Shown piece after piece: positions 34,566 to 43,073 of a stretch of DNA of 64,000 nucleotides. Under the pieces are notes generated by a model. The model made no database searches and had not been told where the DNA came from. It worked only from the letters and a program-made list of their open reading frames with translations. The stretch lies in assembly GCA_013216015.1 (NCBI GenBank), contig JABSOI010000020.1, positions 39,488-103,487 on the forward strand, in the 5' to 3' direction. Origin of the DNA: Alteromonadaceae bacterium (GTDB lineage: Bacteria; Pseudomonadota; Gammaproteobacteria; Enterobacterales; Alteromonadaceae). The position numbers and the translations under genes were made by a program. Positions within the stretch are counted from its first letter, which is position 1; each line of letters opens with the position of its first letter.

Positions 34566-35803
34566 GTACTCAAATTTTAGTTTTTGCCGATTGGGAAGAG
34601 CTTGAAGGAGCGACTCGTTTAGGCACTTTAAGGGCATCAATAATTCGTAATAGGGAAAATTTCAGCTTCTCCTATGAAACTAATTGGCTCACTTCTGATA
34701 TCGCACAACAAATTGATCCTCAATTGCAATTATACGCTGGCGAACAATACACGAACAACGATAGTAATTTTCGTGTTTTTCTTGATTCTTGCCCTGACCG
34801 CTGGGGCCGAGTGCTAATGCAGCGAAGAGAAGCGGTTTTAGCAAGAGATGAAAAACGAAAACCTAAGCCCTTACGCGAAGTAGATTATCTTTTGGGTGTT
34901 CATGACATGTACAGAATGGGCGCACTTCGCTTTAAAAATGAAGATGAAGGTGATTATCTCGATAACAACCAAGCGTTAGCTGCTCCACCTATTTCTTCAC
35001 TTAAGGAGCTTGAGTATGCAGCGCAACAAGTTGAAAAAAATTTAGACTTAGATAACCCTCAATACCGTAAATGGTTAAATATGTTGATGTCACCTGGTTC
35101 GTCTTTAGGTGGCGCTCGCCCTAAATCATGCGTAGTTGATGATAATAATGAATTATGGATTGCTAAATTTCCTAGTGCCCATGATGACTATGATGTCGGA
35201 GCTTGGGAATACGTTACTCACCTATTAGCTTTAAATGCTGGAATTGATATGACTCAATGCCAAATACACAAATTTGATAGTGATCATCACACATTTTTAA
35301 CTAAGCGTTTCGATCGTACACCAACGGGTCGTTTACACTTCTCTTCTGCGATGACACAGCTTGAATACTTTGATGGTGAAGATGGGGCTAGTTATATAGA
35401 GTTGGCAGAATTCTTGACGCAAAGCGGTTCCAATACGCGGAAAGATTTAGCACAATTATGGAGGCGAATAGTATTTAATATAGCAGTATCTAACTGTGAC
35501 GATCATTTAAGGAATCATGGGTTTATTTATAAAAACAAAGGCTGGGAACTTTCTCCGGCTTATGATCTTAATCCGCTGTATACTGCGACAGGTTTGCACT
35601 TAAATATTACGGAATATGATAATAGTCTTGACTTTGAGCTTGCAATGGAAGTGATTGATTACTTCCAATTAACAGAAGATAAGGCATTAGAAATTAAAAA
35701 AGAAGTCATCAATAGTGTTAAACAATGGCCTGAAATAGCAAACTCGATTGGTATAAGTCGACAAGAGCAACAATTAATGGCACCTGCATTCAACATTAGA
35801 TAG
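34562..35803 (+). CDS. hipA: HipA-type serine/threonine kinase toxin
   Basis: This is a 413-residue, apparently intact HipA. Landmarks are RVFLDSCPDRWGRVLMQRR, SSLGGARPKSCV (phosphate loop, near 183), ELWIAKFPS (ATP-anchoring lysine), the catalytic loop SNCDDHLRNHGF near 310 and the metal-binding LSPAYDLNP near 335. HipA kinases phosphorylate aminoacyl-tRNA synthetases such as GltX and induce dormancy. The exact target here is unknown. It is unrelated in detail to the decayed hipA at 13.8-15.6 kb. The stop codon abuts an IstB remnant, so the module sits among mobile-element debris. Confidence 0.9.
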   Translation: MSTQILVFADWEELEGATRLGTLRASIIRNRENFSFSYETNWLTSDIAQQIDPQLQLYAGEQYTNNDSNFRVFLDSCPDRWGRVLMQRREAVLARDEKRKPKPLREVDYLLGVHDMYRMGALRFKNEDEGDYLDNNQALAAPPISSLKELEYAAQQVEKNLDLDNPQYRKWLNMLMSPGSSLGGARPKSCVVDDNNELWIAKFPSAHDDYDVGAWEYVTHLLALNAGIDMTQCQIHKFDSDHHTFLTKRFDRTPTGRLHFSSAMTQLEYFDGEDGASYIELAEFLTQSGSNTRKDLAQLWRRIVFNIAVSNCDDHLRNHGFIYKNKGWELSPAYDLNPLYTATGLHLNITEYDNSLDFELAMEVIDYFQLTEDKALEIKKEVINSVKQWPEIANSIGISRQEQQLMAPAFNIR

Positions 35804-35804
35804 C

Positions 35805-35895
35805 TTAATAATCTGCTTCCTTCAGTCGGTATGCACCGCCTTCGATTAAGATGACTTCGCTGTGATGCACTAAGCAATCAATGATACCACGCAAG
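35805..35895 (-). pseudogene. C-terminal scrap of IstB (IS21-family helper ATPase)
   Basis: The minus-strand frame reads LRGIIDCLVHHSEVILIEGGAYRLKEADY before a stop, matching the IstB C-terminus (DRLLHHCHVL.I.GESYRL). The rest of istB and istA are absent. It begins two bases after the hipA stop. Confidence 0.55.
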
Positions 35896-35910
35896 CTACA
35901 TTAGCAAGGT

Positions 35911-36174
35911 CAAGGCTCGTGTCTTGCCTTTTGCTCTTTTTTGGAAAATCAAGGTAGTCAGAAGCCCAAATATAGTTTGTCAGCTGGTTGTTGAAACAGC
36001 CAACATGATTTATAAACGTTATACCTCAGTTTAGGGTATTTAGTAAGATAGAAAATATTATGGCAAGATTTACTGTGTGATTAGTTACTGTAATTAACAT
36101 ATTCAATTTTTCGAATGTGTGAGTTCTTGTTTTTTTTGCTAAAAAGAGCAAAAGGCAAGACGCGCCCCCCAGCC
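35911..36174. repeat. Inverted pair of REP-like repeats (copies B and C)
   Basis: Copy B (35911-35942, minus orientation) and copy C (36138-36174, plus) share AGAGCAAAAGGCAAGAC. They flank about 195 bases, a REP-spacer-inverse-REP arrangement as in BIMEs. The core matches copy A at 31083-31118. Confidence 0.45.
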
Positions 36175-36194
36175 TCACATAATGTCAAAAGCAC

Positions 36195-36344
36195 AACATA
36201 ACACTAGACTAACGTACACATTTCAACATAACACTAGATTAGCGCACCATATTCAACACAAAAATAGATTATCGATTCATATTAGACATAACACTAGGCT
36301 TGCATCTAAATTTTAACATAACACTGAATTACTCTAGTAAAATT
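36195..36344 (+). repeat. Five tandem 30-bp imperfect repeats
   Basis: Units begin at 36195, 36225, 36255, 36285 and 36315, exactly 30 bases apart. The first half is conserved (AACATAACACTAGATTA with small changes) and the second half varies. They do not encode protein. Possible roles are binding-site array, transposon end or minisatellite. The variable part is too short and the first half too degenerate for a CRISPR array. Confidence 0.65.
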
Positions 36345-36949
36345 AACACTAAAGCATATTAATCATTTGCATGGTTTAATTTTCTTGATATTTATGACGT
36401 TTTTTATAATTTTCTCACGATTTATGACGCAAAAAACTTAAAAATTTTTATCTACCTTTGCTACAACCTAGAAAAACCCTGATCAAGAATTCTCATCTTT
36501 TGTGAAGATCCACAGAACTGTATCTTAAAAATTAAACATTCACCAATATCAACTTTAATAATCTAACTCGCTTAGTTGACGCTTTAAATATGTTGTGTCT
36601 AACACTATCGATAAGATTTGAAATCAATTAGATAATAGCGGTGGTAAAGGCATTTACCGTGATTATGTTCAGGCATTAAAGAATAAGTAACCCCAGGTAG
36701 GTTTAAGCTTTAACTATAGAGTTTAGCGCTAAGTCACTAATTTTGAGCATTGGCTTACTGTCTGTTATGCAGTAATAACCACAAACACCTTGTTTATTCC
36801 TCCAAATTAAATGCTGTTAAGCTAAAGCAATAATTATCTTCATTTTCTAAATATAAGGTCACTCACGTGAGCCCTGCCAATTAACTTAGCAGGACTTTAA
36901 ACGTTTGTTTTAAGGTTGATTTTAACCGTTTGCTTTTAAAGTTTAAAAG
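36345..36949. other. Intergenic region downstream of the LamG/PKD gene
   Basis: About 600 AT-rich bases. Near 36390-36430 the motif ATTTATGACG occurs twice about 40 bases apart. At 36932-36950 a palindrome GCTTTTAAAGTTTAAAAGC overlaps the stop codon of the LamG/PKD gene and may serve as its 3' hairpin. No gene is seen. Confidence 0.4.
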
Positions 36950-39900
36950 CTATGGTAGCGTCGTAAGCGCTGTACTGACAAGAATGCTAGACCAGCTCGA
37001 ATTTCTTCCAGAAGCGTTTTTGGCTCTGATCCTGATTTTATATTGAGTCTCAGGTGCCAATCCTGTAATGGTATAATAGTCGGTTGATTCGTCACAATCA
37101 TTATTTAAATCTTGTCCTTCAACCCATGCTCCTGGTCCACTATTAGTTCTCCAACGTATATCATGCGTATCGGTTAGACTGTCATGTTGCCATTGTATCG
37201 TCAAACTAGTCTGCGACTTATCTATTACCTGAACCGTGCTTGTATCAATAATTGCGGGTAATCCGTCGGGTGCTGGAGACTCCAGGCATTCAGATAACGG
37301 GTTAACAGAAACTACAATTACATCCGTATTAGACAAACCATCGTTATCCGTAACCGTCAATTCAAATGTAAGTTGAGTTGCAACCGCCACCGACGGTGCC
37401 ACAAACGATGCCACAGCTGTAGTAGCATCGGTTAGTGATACAGTCTGACCAGACACTTGCTGCCAACTATAGTCGGTAATACTGCCATCAGGATCAGCGC
37501 TGGCTGAACCATCGAGGCTAACAGCGTCACCTATGTCTACTGTTTGATCATTACCAGCACTGGCAGTTGGAGCCACATTAGTATTTGGCGATACTAATAT
37601 CGTCACTTGAGCGATATTTGAGTCACCATCGTTGTCGGTAACGGTGAGTTCAAAGGTAAGTTCAGTTGAAACCGCCACTGACGGTGCCACAAACGATGCC
37701 ACAAGCGTCGTGGCACCATTTAGTGATACCGTCTGACCAGCCACCTGCTGCCAACTATAGCCAGTAATACTGCCATCAGAATCGGCGCTGGCTGAACCAT
37801 CAAGGCTAACAGTATCACCTATGTCTACTGTTTGATCACTACCAGCGTTAGCCACTGGTGCCACATTAGTATTTGACGAAACTAATATTGTCACTTGAGT
37901 GGTATTTGATGCACCATCGTTGTCGATAACGGTGAGTTCAAATGTTAGTTCAGTTTCAAGCTCCACCGAGGGTGCCACGAACGATGCCACAGCCGTAATA
38001 GCACCATTTAGTGATACTGTCTGACCAGCCACCTGCTGCCAACTATAGCCGGTAATACTGCCATCAGGATCTGCGCTGGCTGAACCATTAAGGCTGACAT
38101 TGTCACCTTGTTCGACCGTTTGAGCACCTCCGGCATTGGCAATTGGAGTTTGATTTGACGGGGGATTAGTACCACCTAACGTTGGCAATAAGAATTGATC
38201 TATTGACAACCCACCACTGGCTAAGTCATATATTGCATCAGTAGCCGGAGCACCTGCCCCAAAATAATCTTTGGGTATATTACCAAACATTGCCCCACTG
38301 TTAGTTTGGAATGGTTGACGACGAACATCATCCTTAGCATTGTAAAGATCTCCAGTATTAGGATTCATTTTCTGCATTAGAGCGATCATCGCCAGACCAG
38401 GATTGTACATCTCGTTATCATCTAACAATGCTGGAATACCATCACCATCTTTGTCATCGGTATGACAAGAAGTACAAAACGCATTATTTGTCGTATCTGG
38501 CCTTGGCGCATCCCAAAATAATGGACCTTCCGGGAATAAAATAACATCTCGCAGACCTTCCGCTCCACTTGGAATGTTAGCTTTGCTCGCTTTATAGTCT
38601 TCAGTATAGTCGGCATAGCAAGCATAACGCGCATAGGTAGCCTGACTGCCACGATGCGGATATGCCTGTGAATTACCTTTAATAAAGCTAAGTAAGTCGG
38701 TTAAATCCTGATGCGCCCAAGCGGGATATTCATTCGCGATTGTTAACCAATCTTGAATTTGCTGACTACCACTACCAGGTAAACCGATAAGCGTACCATT
38801 AGCGTGATTACACCATTCTTCAACGGAACTTTCTCTAGCGATTACTTTAAATTCGTCGATCCATCCTCTAAATGCGCTTGCGCTGCCACCGGGCTTATAG
38901 CCTACATATAAAGATCCGGCATTCATCTGAAATACAGGAGACGGTGTTGTCCATTTATCAACAGCAAAACCGTTATAATAAAGCGTCATACTTTGGCTAG
39001 ATGGTTGGTATTGCACTCCTAGATGACGCCATCCATCATTTAATGCACTGTCTGGTAAAGTCACGTCATAACTGCCGCCACTATAAACATATCGAACCGT
39101 ATTTAATCCTACCAGGCGGATCTCGGTGTCATCTGGAAATGCCACTAAAACGCGCTCTGCACTAATGGGCTCTGCATCGCCACTTGAGTCGACATCGCCA
39201 CCCAAACGTGGATCAACGAAAAGGCTGATATGCCAATCATTTTCAGCAACAACCGTCGACGCTTTGTTTTGTTGCGGTACGTTATATTCTATATATGCGG
39301 GTTTAGCTTCATCACCACTGAGCCACAATCCTTTACCGTGAACACCCCCTTGAGCAATAGGCTCTATACGAGCATATGATTCATAAAGAATACCATCATT
39401 ATCTTGATCACCGCCGGATCCTAATTGTGGTTCACCGTTATTTTTAAATTCACCATTGTTTGAAATTTGGCCATAAGAGGGAACTTGCCATTTTGTTGAC
39501 GAAGAGCCGTTTTGCAAGTGGTAACCATGAATCCTACCGCCTTCTTTGGTGTGCTCTCGGCCATTAAAGGCTTGTATTTGATGCCCGCCACTATTCTGGA
39601 AATCCACCTTTATTGTTTGTGTCATGTCAGAAATAATGAAGGCGTCTGGCATCATATGATCGTCAAAGGCAAATTCGCCAGTTGCCCACCCTTTAGACAC
39701 ATGCCAAACAACATCCCGCGGCGTTACAGGTAACAGTTCCTTACGATAATTTAGTTTATTTTCAAACGATTCAAAAAATGCAGAATCTCTTGGAGAGCCA
39801 ATTGGCACAGGATAAGTCACAAAATCACGCTCAGATGTGCGTTGATTTAACTGTTCTTCACCATGACCAACCCGCACATAATAATCGTTACCGTTTTCAT

Positions 39901-40825
39901 CTTGATAAAGATTAACTTCGCGGTGCGCATTACGAGGCAAACCGACGGTATCCCAATCAGTATTGTTCACCAAATTATCCATCAATACCATTTTGCCATT
40001 GGTCCATGATCCCATTAGAACGGCGCCAAGCAAAGGTGGGGCATCTGCTCTTAACGATGGACAGGCGATACCTTCACCTTCATCTGGTCTACTGCCTGAT
40101 CCCGGCGTTTCTTCTAAACAACGCACATTGACATCATCCCCACCCGAGGTGGATTCGTTATACTCGTCATGTACTCCAGAGCCAAAGGTCAAGAAGCCAA
40201 TATTATCGCCCAGTGAGTCCATCCACGGATAGGTACCAGGTAGTGCAAAGGGCGCTGATTGAGTTTTACCATAATTGGGATGACTGGGATCAGTAACTTC
40301 TTCCGGGCGAATATAGTCACCTTGTGTATCACGAAATGGTTGCTTGGCGAAACCATAACCGTCACTGTGATCATTAGGCGTATCTTCGCCATTTACTAGC
40401 TTGTCATAAGGTGCATAGCCCAACGGCCTAATTTTTTGCCATTGACGCGCATCACAAGCGTGTTGAACCATGGCTCCGCTACCGTCATCAAAAGGTTCGG
40501 CTGGAAAATAAACTATATTATATTTAGCGGAATGAGAAGGCCCTGGGTTGCCCTGCTCATCTTTATTTTCTTGCCAAATAAACTCAGAATTATCAATTCT
40601 TACGACCAATAACTCACCGTCAGCCGTGTTCATATATTCGAAAAATTTTCTAAGGTCTATAAAATCGAATGCTTCACTACTCTTTGTTTGCTTATCGAAA
40701 TAATAAGTAACGCCGTTATTATTGAAATCGATAAAAGCATCTTTGGTTTTTGGATTAGTCACTTCAATGGTCACTGGCGTGCTCAACAAAGTCATCTTAG
40801 AACCTAGTGCAGACGCAGCTAACAC
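36950..40825 (-). CDS. Large secreted-type protein with LamG, CxxCH, three PKD-like repeats and an FN3 domain
   Basis: This is a 1291-residue protein. Order of domains: an N-terminal region of about 500 residues with no assigned family, a LamG/concanavalin-like lectin domain (about 525-665: WHISLFVDPRLGG ... WIDEFKVI), a heme-type CTSCH near 783 followed by an Asp-rich DDKDGDGIPALLDD segment, three PKD/Ig-like repeats (about 892, 984 and 1081 onward, each with NAG.DQTV...GSASADPDGSI..YSWQQV), and a C-terminal FN3 domain (about 1185-1285). It is clearly extracellular in design, yet the frame begins at GTG 40825 (VLAASALGSK) without a clear signal peptide. An 8-A run just upstream shifts the frame away from a TTG that would give MKKTKHVLAAS. 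It lies 170 bases downstream of the flagellar sigma gene. Confidence 0.8.
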   Translation of the reverse strand: MLAASALGSKMTLLSTPVTIEVTNPKTKDAFIDFNNNGVTYYFDKQTKSSEAFDFIDLRKFFEYMNTADGELLVVRIDNSEFIWQENKDEQGNPGPSHSAKYNIVYFPAEPFDDGSGAMVQHACDARQWQKIRPLGYAPYDKLVNGEDTPNDHSDGYGFAKQPFRDTQGDYIRPEEVTDPSHPNYGKTQSAPFALPGTYPWMDSLGDNIGFLTFGSGVHDEYNESTSGGDDVNVRCLEETPGSGSRPDEGEGIACPSLRADAPPLLGAVLMGSWTNGKMVLMDNLVNNTDWDTVGLPRNAHREVNLYQDENGNDYYVRVGHGEEQLNQRTSERDFVTYPVPIGSPRDSAFFESFENKLNYRKELLPVTPRDVVWHVSKGWATGEFAFDDHMMPDAFIISDMTQTIKVDFQNSGGHQIQAFNGREHTKEGGRIHGYHLQNGSSSTKWQVPSYGQISNNGEFKNNGEPQLGSGGDQDNDGILYESYARIEPIAQGGVHGKGLWLSGDEAKPAYIEYNVPQQNKASTVVAENDWHISLFVDPRLGGDVDSSGDAEPISAERVLVAFPDDTEIRLVGLNTVRYVYSGGSYDVTLPDSALNDGWRHLGVQYQPSSQSMTLYYNGFAVDKWTTPSPVFQMNAGSLYVGYKPGGSASAFRGWIDEFKVIARESSVEEWCNHANGTLIGLPGSGSQQIQDWLTIANEYPAWAHQDLTDLLSFIKGNSQAYPHRGSQATYARYACYADYTEDYKASKANIPSGAEGLRDVILFPEGPLFWDAPRPDTTNNAFCTSCHTDDKDGDGIPALLDDNEMYNPGLAMIALMQKMNPNTGDLYNAKDDVRRQPFQTNSGAMFGNIPKDYFGAGAPATDAIYDLASGGLSIDQFLLPTLGGTNPPSNQTPIANAGGAQTVEQGDNVSLNGSASADPDGSITGYSWQQVAGQTVSLNGAITAVASFVAPSVELETELTFELTVIDNDGASNTTQVTILVSSNTNVAPVANAGSDQTVDIGDTVSLDGSASADSDGSITGYSWQQVAGQTVSLNGATTLVASFVAPSVAVSTELTFELTVTDNDGDSNIAQVTILVSPNTNVAPTASAGNDQTVDIGDAVSLDGSASADPDGSITDYSWQQVSGQTVSLTDATTAVASFVAPSVAVATQLTFELTVTDNDGLSNTDVIVVSVNPLSECLESPAPDGLPAIIDTSTVQVIDKSQTSLTIQWQHDSLTDTHDIRWRTNSGPGAWVEGQDLNNDCDESTDYYTITGLAPETQYKIRIRAKNASGRNSSWSSILVSTALTTLP

Positions 40826-40951
40826 ATGTTTAGTTTTTTTTCAATTTTTTTGAAAATAATTTTATTTCGGTAATTTATTAGGAAAATAATGACTTGGAAA
40901 ACAAATAGATTTTGTTCAAGTTTTAATGAAGTGGAGTTATTGAATCCTTAA

Positions 40952-40979
40952 TTACTGTCCATCACGAAACGAAAGTTTA
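40952..40979 (-). promoter_or_regulatory. Possible sigma-28 (FliA) promoter for the LamG/PKD gene
   Basis: On the minus strand TAAACTTT (7 of 8 to the sigma-28 -35 TAAAGTTT) is followed after 12 bases by GACAGTAA (5 of 8 to GCCGATAA). It lies just after the sigma gene stop and about 125 bases before the LamG/PKD start. Spacing is one base longer than the 11 typical of this sigma class. Confidence 0.3.
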
Positions 40980-40992
40980 CTGCGGACAAACA

Positions 40993-41709
40993 CTAATTAT
41001 TCAATCTGATTTTTCTGAGCAATTTAAGTGCTTCCCCATGGCATTGTGAAATTCTACCTGAGGTTACACCAATGATTTCGGCTATGTCCGAAAACCTGAG
41101 TTGACAAAAATAGTGATACTTAATAATTTTTTGATGCAGCGAAGGTAGTTTTGATAATTCTTCTAAAACGTTCTTTTGCAACAAACGCATTTCATCTGAA
41201 TTATAACTTTTATTATTTAATAGTGAATATTGACTGTCCTCAATTTCATCAATTTCAAAAAAATAAGTCAGTGAAAAATCTAAAACAAGATCAACCAATT
41301 GATCTAACGCATCATTGTCATCTTCACAAATACTGTCAATAATAGACTTTTGCCTTTCACGTTGTAGCTCTCGACTTTTAGAAATGTATTGAGATTTTTC
41401 AGAATAGGTGACAATTGAACGAAGTATTGCCCCTTTGATCCGGTAATGCGAATAAGTTAAAAAACTTGCCGCATTTTCTGGATCATAATTATCGATAGCT
41501 TCCAATAACCCTTCATGGGCACAATGAATAAAATCGGATTTTTCAGCACCATCAATTTGATAAGATAAATACAATTTTATCGCACAAGCCACTGCCCAAT
41601 TTGCGTACAGTTCGAACAATTTTTCACGACTCGCGTAATCTTGTTCAGCTAACCAACGTTGCCAAAGTAGATCTTCTTTATTGGTAGACGATTGCTTAGC
41701 TACTGACAT
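40993..41709 (-). CDS. fliA: FliA-type flagellar sigma factor
   Basis: This is a 238-residue sigma-70 family protein. Region 2 is seen in LFELYANWAVACAIKLY, DFIHCAHEGLLEAIDNYDPENAASFLTYSHYRIKGAILRSI, and region 4 in LPSLHQKIIKYHYFCQLRFSDIAEIIGVTSGRISQCHGEAL, the FliA/WhiG pattern. It directs RNA polymerase to late flagellar promoters. It is the last gene of the operon, three bases after fliP, so it is made together with the export gate. No anti-sigma FlgM is recognised in the window. It is divergent from E. coli FliA, fitting a secondary system. Confidence 0.85.
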   Translation of the reverse strand: MSVAKQSSTNKEDLLWQRWLAEQDYASREKLFELYANWAVACAIKLYLSYQIDGAEKSDFIHCAHEGLLEAIDNYDPENAASFLTYSHYRIKGAILRSIVTYSEKSQYISKSRELQRERQKSIIDSICEDDNDALDQLVDLVLDFSLTYFFEIDEIEDSQYSLLNNKSYNSDEMRLLQKNVLEELSKLPSLHQKIIKYHYFCQLRFSDIAEIIGVTSGRISQCHGEALKLLRKIRLNN

Positions 41710-41712
41710 AAA

Positions 41713-42447
41713 TTATATAAAACTCGACAACAATGATTGAGTGACTAGCGACCAACCATCAATTAACACGAAAATCATAATTTTTATGGGCATAGCAATG
41801 GTGATCGGTGGCACCATGATCATTCCTAACGACATCAATATACTTGCCACAACCAAGTCTATCAGCAGAAAAGGTAAAAAGATGACAAAGGCTATCTTAA
41901 ACGCTGTTTTCAACTCACTGAGTAAAAAAGCAGGAATTAAATGCACCATTTTTACATCTTCAACAACTTTTGGCCGTTCACTGTGTGCCAGTTCAATAAT
42001 CATAGCCAAATCTTTTTCTCTTGTTTGGTTGATCATAAAATGTCTAAGGGGTATTGATGCGTTGGTGATCGCCTCTCCCAGTTTCACTTTACCTTCCAAA
42101 TAAGGAACCAGTGCTTCTTGTTCTATCTTTTCATACGCGGGATACATAGTAAAAAAAGTAAGAAATAACGACAAAGTCAAGATCACACTATTGGGAGGGG
42201 TTTGCTGTAAGCCCAAAGCTTGTCTTAACAAAGATAAAACAATAACGATACGGGTAAACGCAGTCATTGCTATCAGCATTGCCGGTATCAATGATAAAAG
42301 TGTCAGCACCGAAAATATTTTTAATTCGGGTGCCATTGACTCCAAAGCGTTTTCTTCAATAAGGTCTACTAATGAATTAACTTCATATGCCCCTAATGAA
42401 AAAGGTATTAGCAGAAGTACAACAAATATAAATAATAATTTAACCAT
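41713..42447 (-). CDS. fliP: Flagellar export gate protein FliP
   Basis: This is a 244-residue protein from ATG 42447 (MVKLLFIFVVLLLIPFSLGA, a cleavable signal as in other FliP). The upstream in-frame extension lies inside fliO and is rejected. Conserved FliP segments are FSVLTLLSLIPAMLIAMTAFTRIVIVLSLLRQALGLQQTPPN, then FLPFLLIDLVVASILMSLGMIMVPP and IKIMIFVLIDGW. FliP forms the core pore with FliQ and FliR. It overlaps the fliO 3' end by eight bases. Confidence 0.96.
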   Translation of the reverse strand: MVKLLFIFVVLLLIPFSLGAYEVNSLVDLIEENALESMAPELKIFSVLTLLSLIPAMLIAMTAFTRIVIVLSLLRQALGLQQTPPNSVILTLSLFLTFFTMYPAYEKIEQEALVPYLEGKVKLGEAITNASIPLRHFMINQTREKDLAMIIELAHSERPKVVEDVKMVHLIPAFLLSELKTAFKIAFVIFLPFLLIDLVVASILMSLGMIMVPPITIAMPIKIMIFVLIDGWSLVTQSLLSSFI

Positions 42448-42748
42448 TGGAACTATTCTCAACGTCCTTGTGAGGAACTGACTGAGTATTAAGCTGCACC
42501 ACTCCCTTATCTGATTCAAAAACCAAAAACTCCGATTGCTGATAGCTAATGACATAAACACGAGCTGTCCGCGAAAGGTGTTGAACCGTTTTTAATCCAA
42601 CCAAATCATTCTTAGTTCGACTCTGTGGTAATTGGCTCTTCTTTTTAAAATAAATAGCGATGGTTGCAAAAACAGCTACTAATACCAGTAATAGAATAAA
42701 TTCCATACTGAATATTCCATCGTCTTGTTTATAAGGGATCGATGACAT
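42440..42748 (-). CDS. fliO: FliO-like flagellar biosynthesis protein
   Basis: This is a 102-residue protein with one membrane helix (FILLLVLVAVFATIAIYF) followed by a cytoplasmic domain (LVGLKTVQHLSRTARVYVISYQQSEFLVFESDKG), the FliO pattern. FliO helps assemble the FliP ring. Identity is supported by its place between fliN and fliP. Confidence 0.8.
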   Translation of the reverse strand: MSSIPYKQDDGIFSMEFILLLVLVAVFATIAIYFKKKSQLPQSRTKNDLVGLKTVQHLSRTARVYVISYQQSEFLVFESDKGVVQLNTQSVPHKDVENSSNG

Positions 42749-42754
42749 AATTTA

Positions 42755-43063
42755 CTAATTCTTAATATTGGTTATTTCGATACCAAAATTATCACCAACA
42801 GCAACTAACAAGCCTTTAGCAACAACATTACCGTCCAGGATTAATTCAATTTCCTGATCTACACCCGTAGACAGTTCTATTACTTCACCTTCCTGAAGCG
42901 AGAACAATTGACCAATTGAACTGTCTAAGCTACCCAGTTTTACATCTAACTGGATGGGTACTTCTTTAACTAAGCCAAAATTTCTATTAAGTACCGTATT
43001 GCCATTGCCTTCTGTATTTGTTATTTCAGCAAATTCAACGCGTTGTATATTTTCACCACTCAT
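42755..43063 (-). CDS. fliN: Flagellar switch protein FliN (SpoA domain)
   Basis: This is a 102-residue protein. The SpoA domain covers about 32-100: VPIQLDVKLGSLDSSIGQLFSLQEGEVIELSTGVDQEIELILDGNVVAKGLLVAVGDNFGIEI. FliN forms the base of the C-ring and docks the FliH-FliI ATPase. The short length is normal for single-domain FliN. It follows fliM after ten bases. Confidence 0.93.
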   Translation of the reverse strand: MSGENIQRVEFAEITNTEGNGNTVLNRNFGLVKEVPIQLDVKLGSLDSSIGQLFSLQEGEVIELSTGVDQEIELILDGNVVAKGLLVAVGDNFGIEITNIKN

Positions 43064-43073
43064 AAATTTCTCC

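Noticed and set aside
36195..36344. CRISPR array
   Set aside because: The conserved half is imperfect (about 17 bases), the variable half is only about 13 bases, and no cas gene is present.
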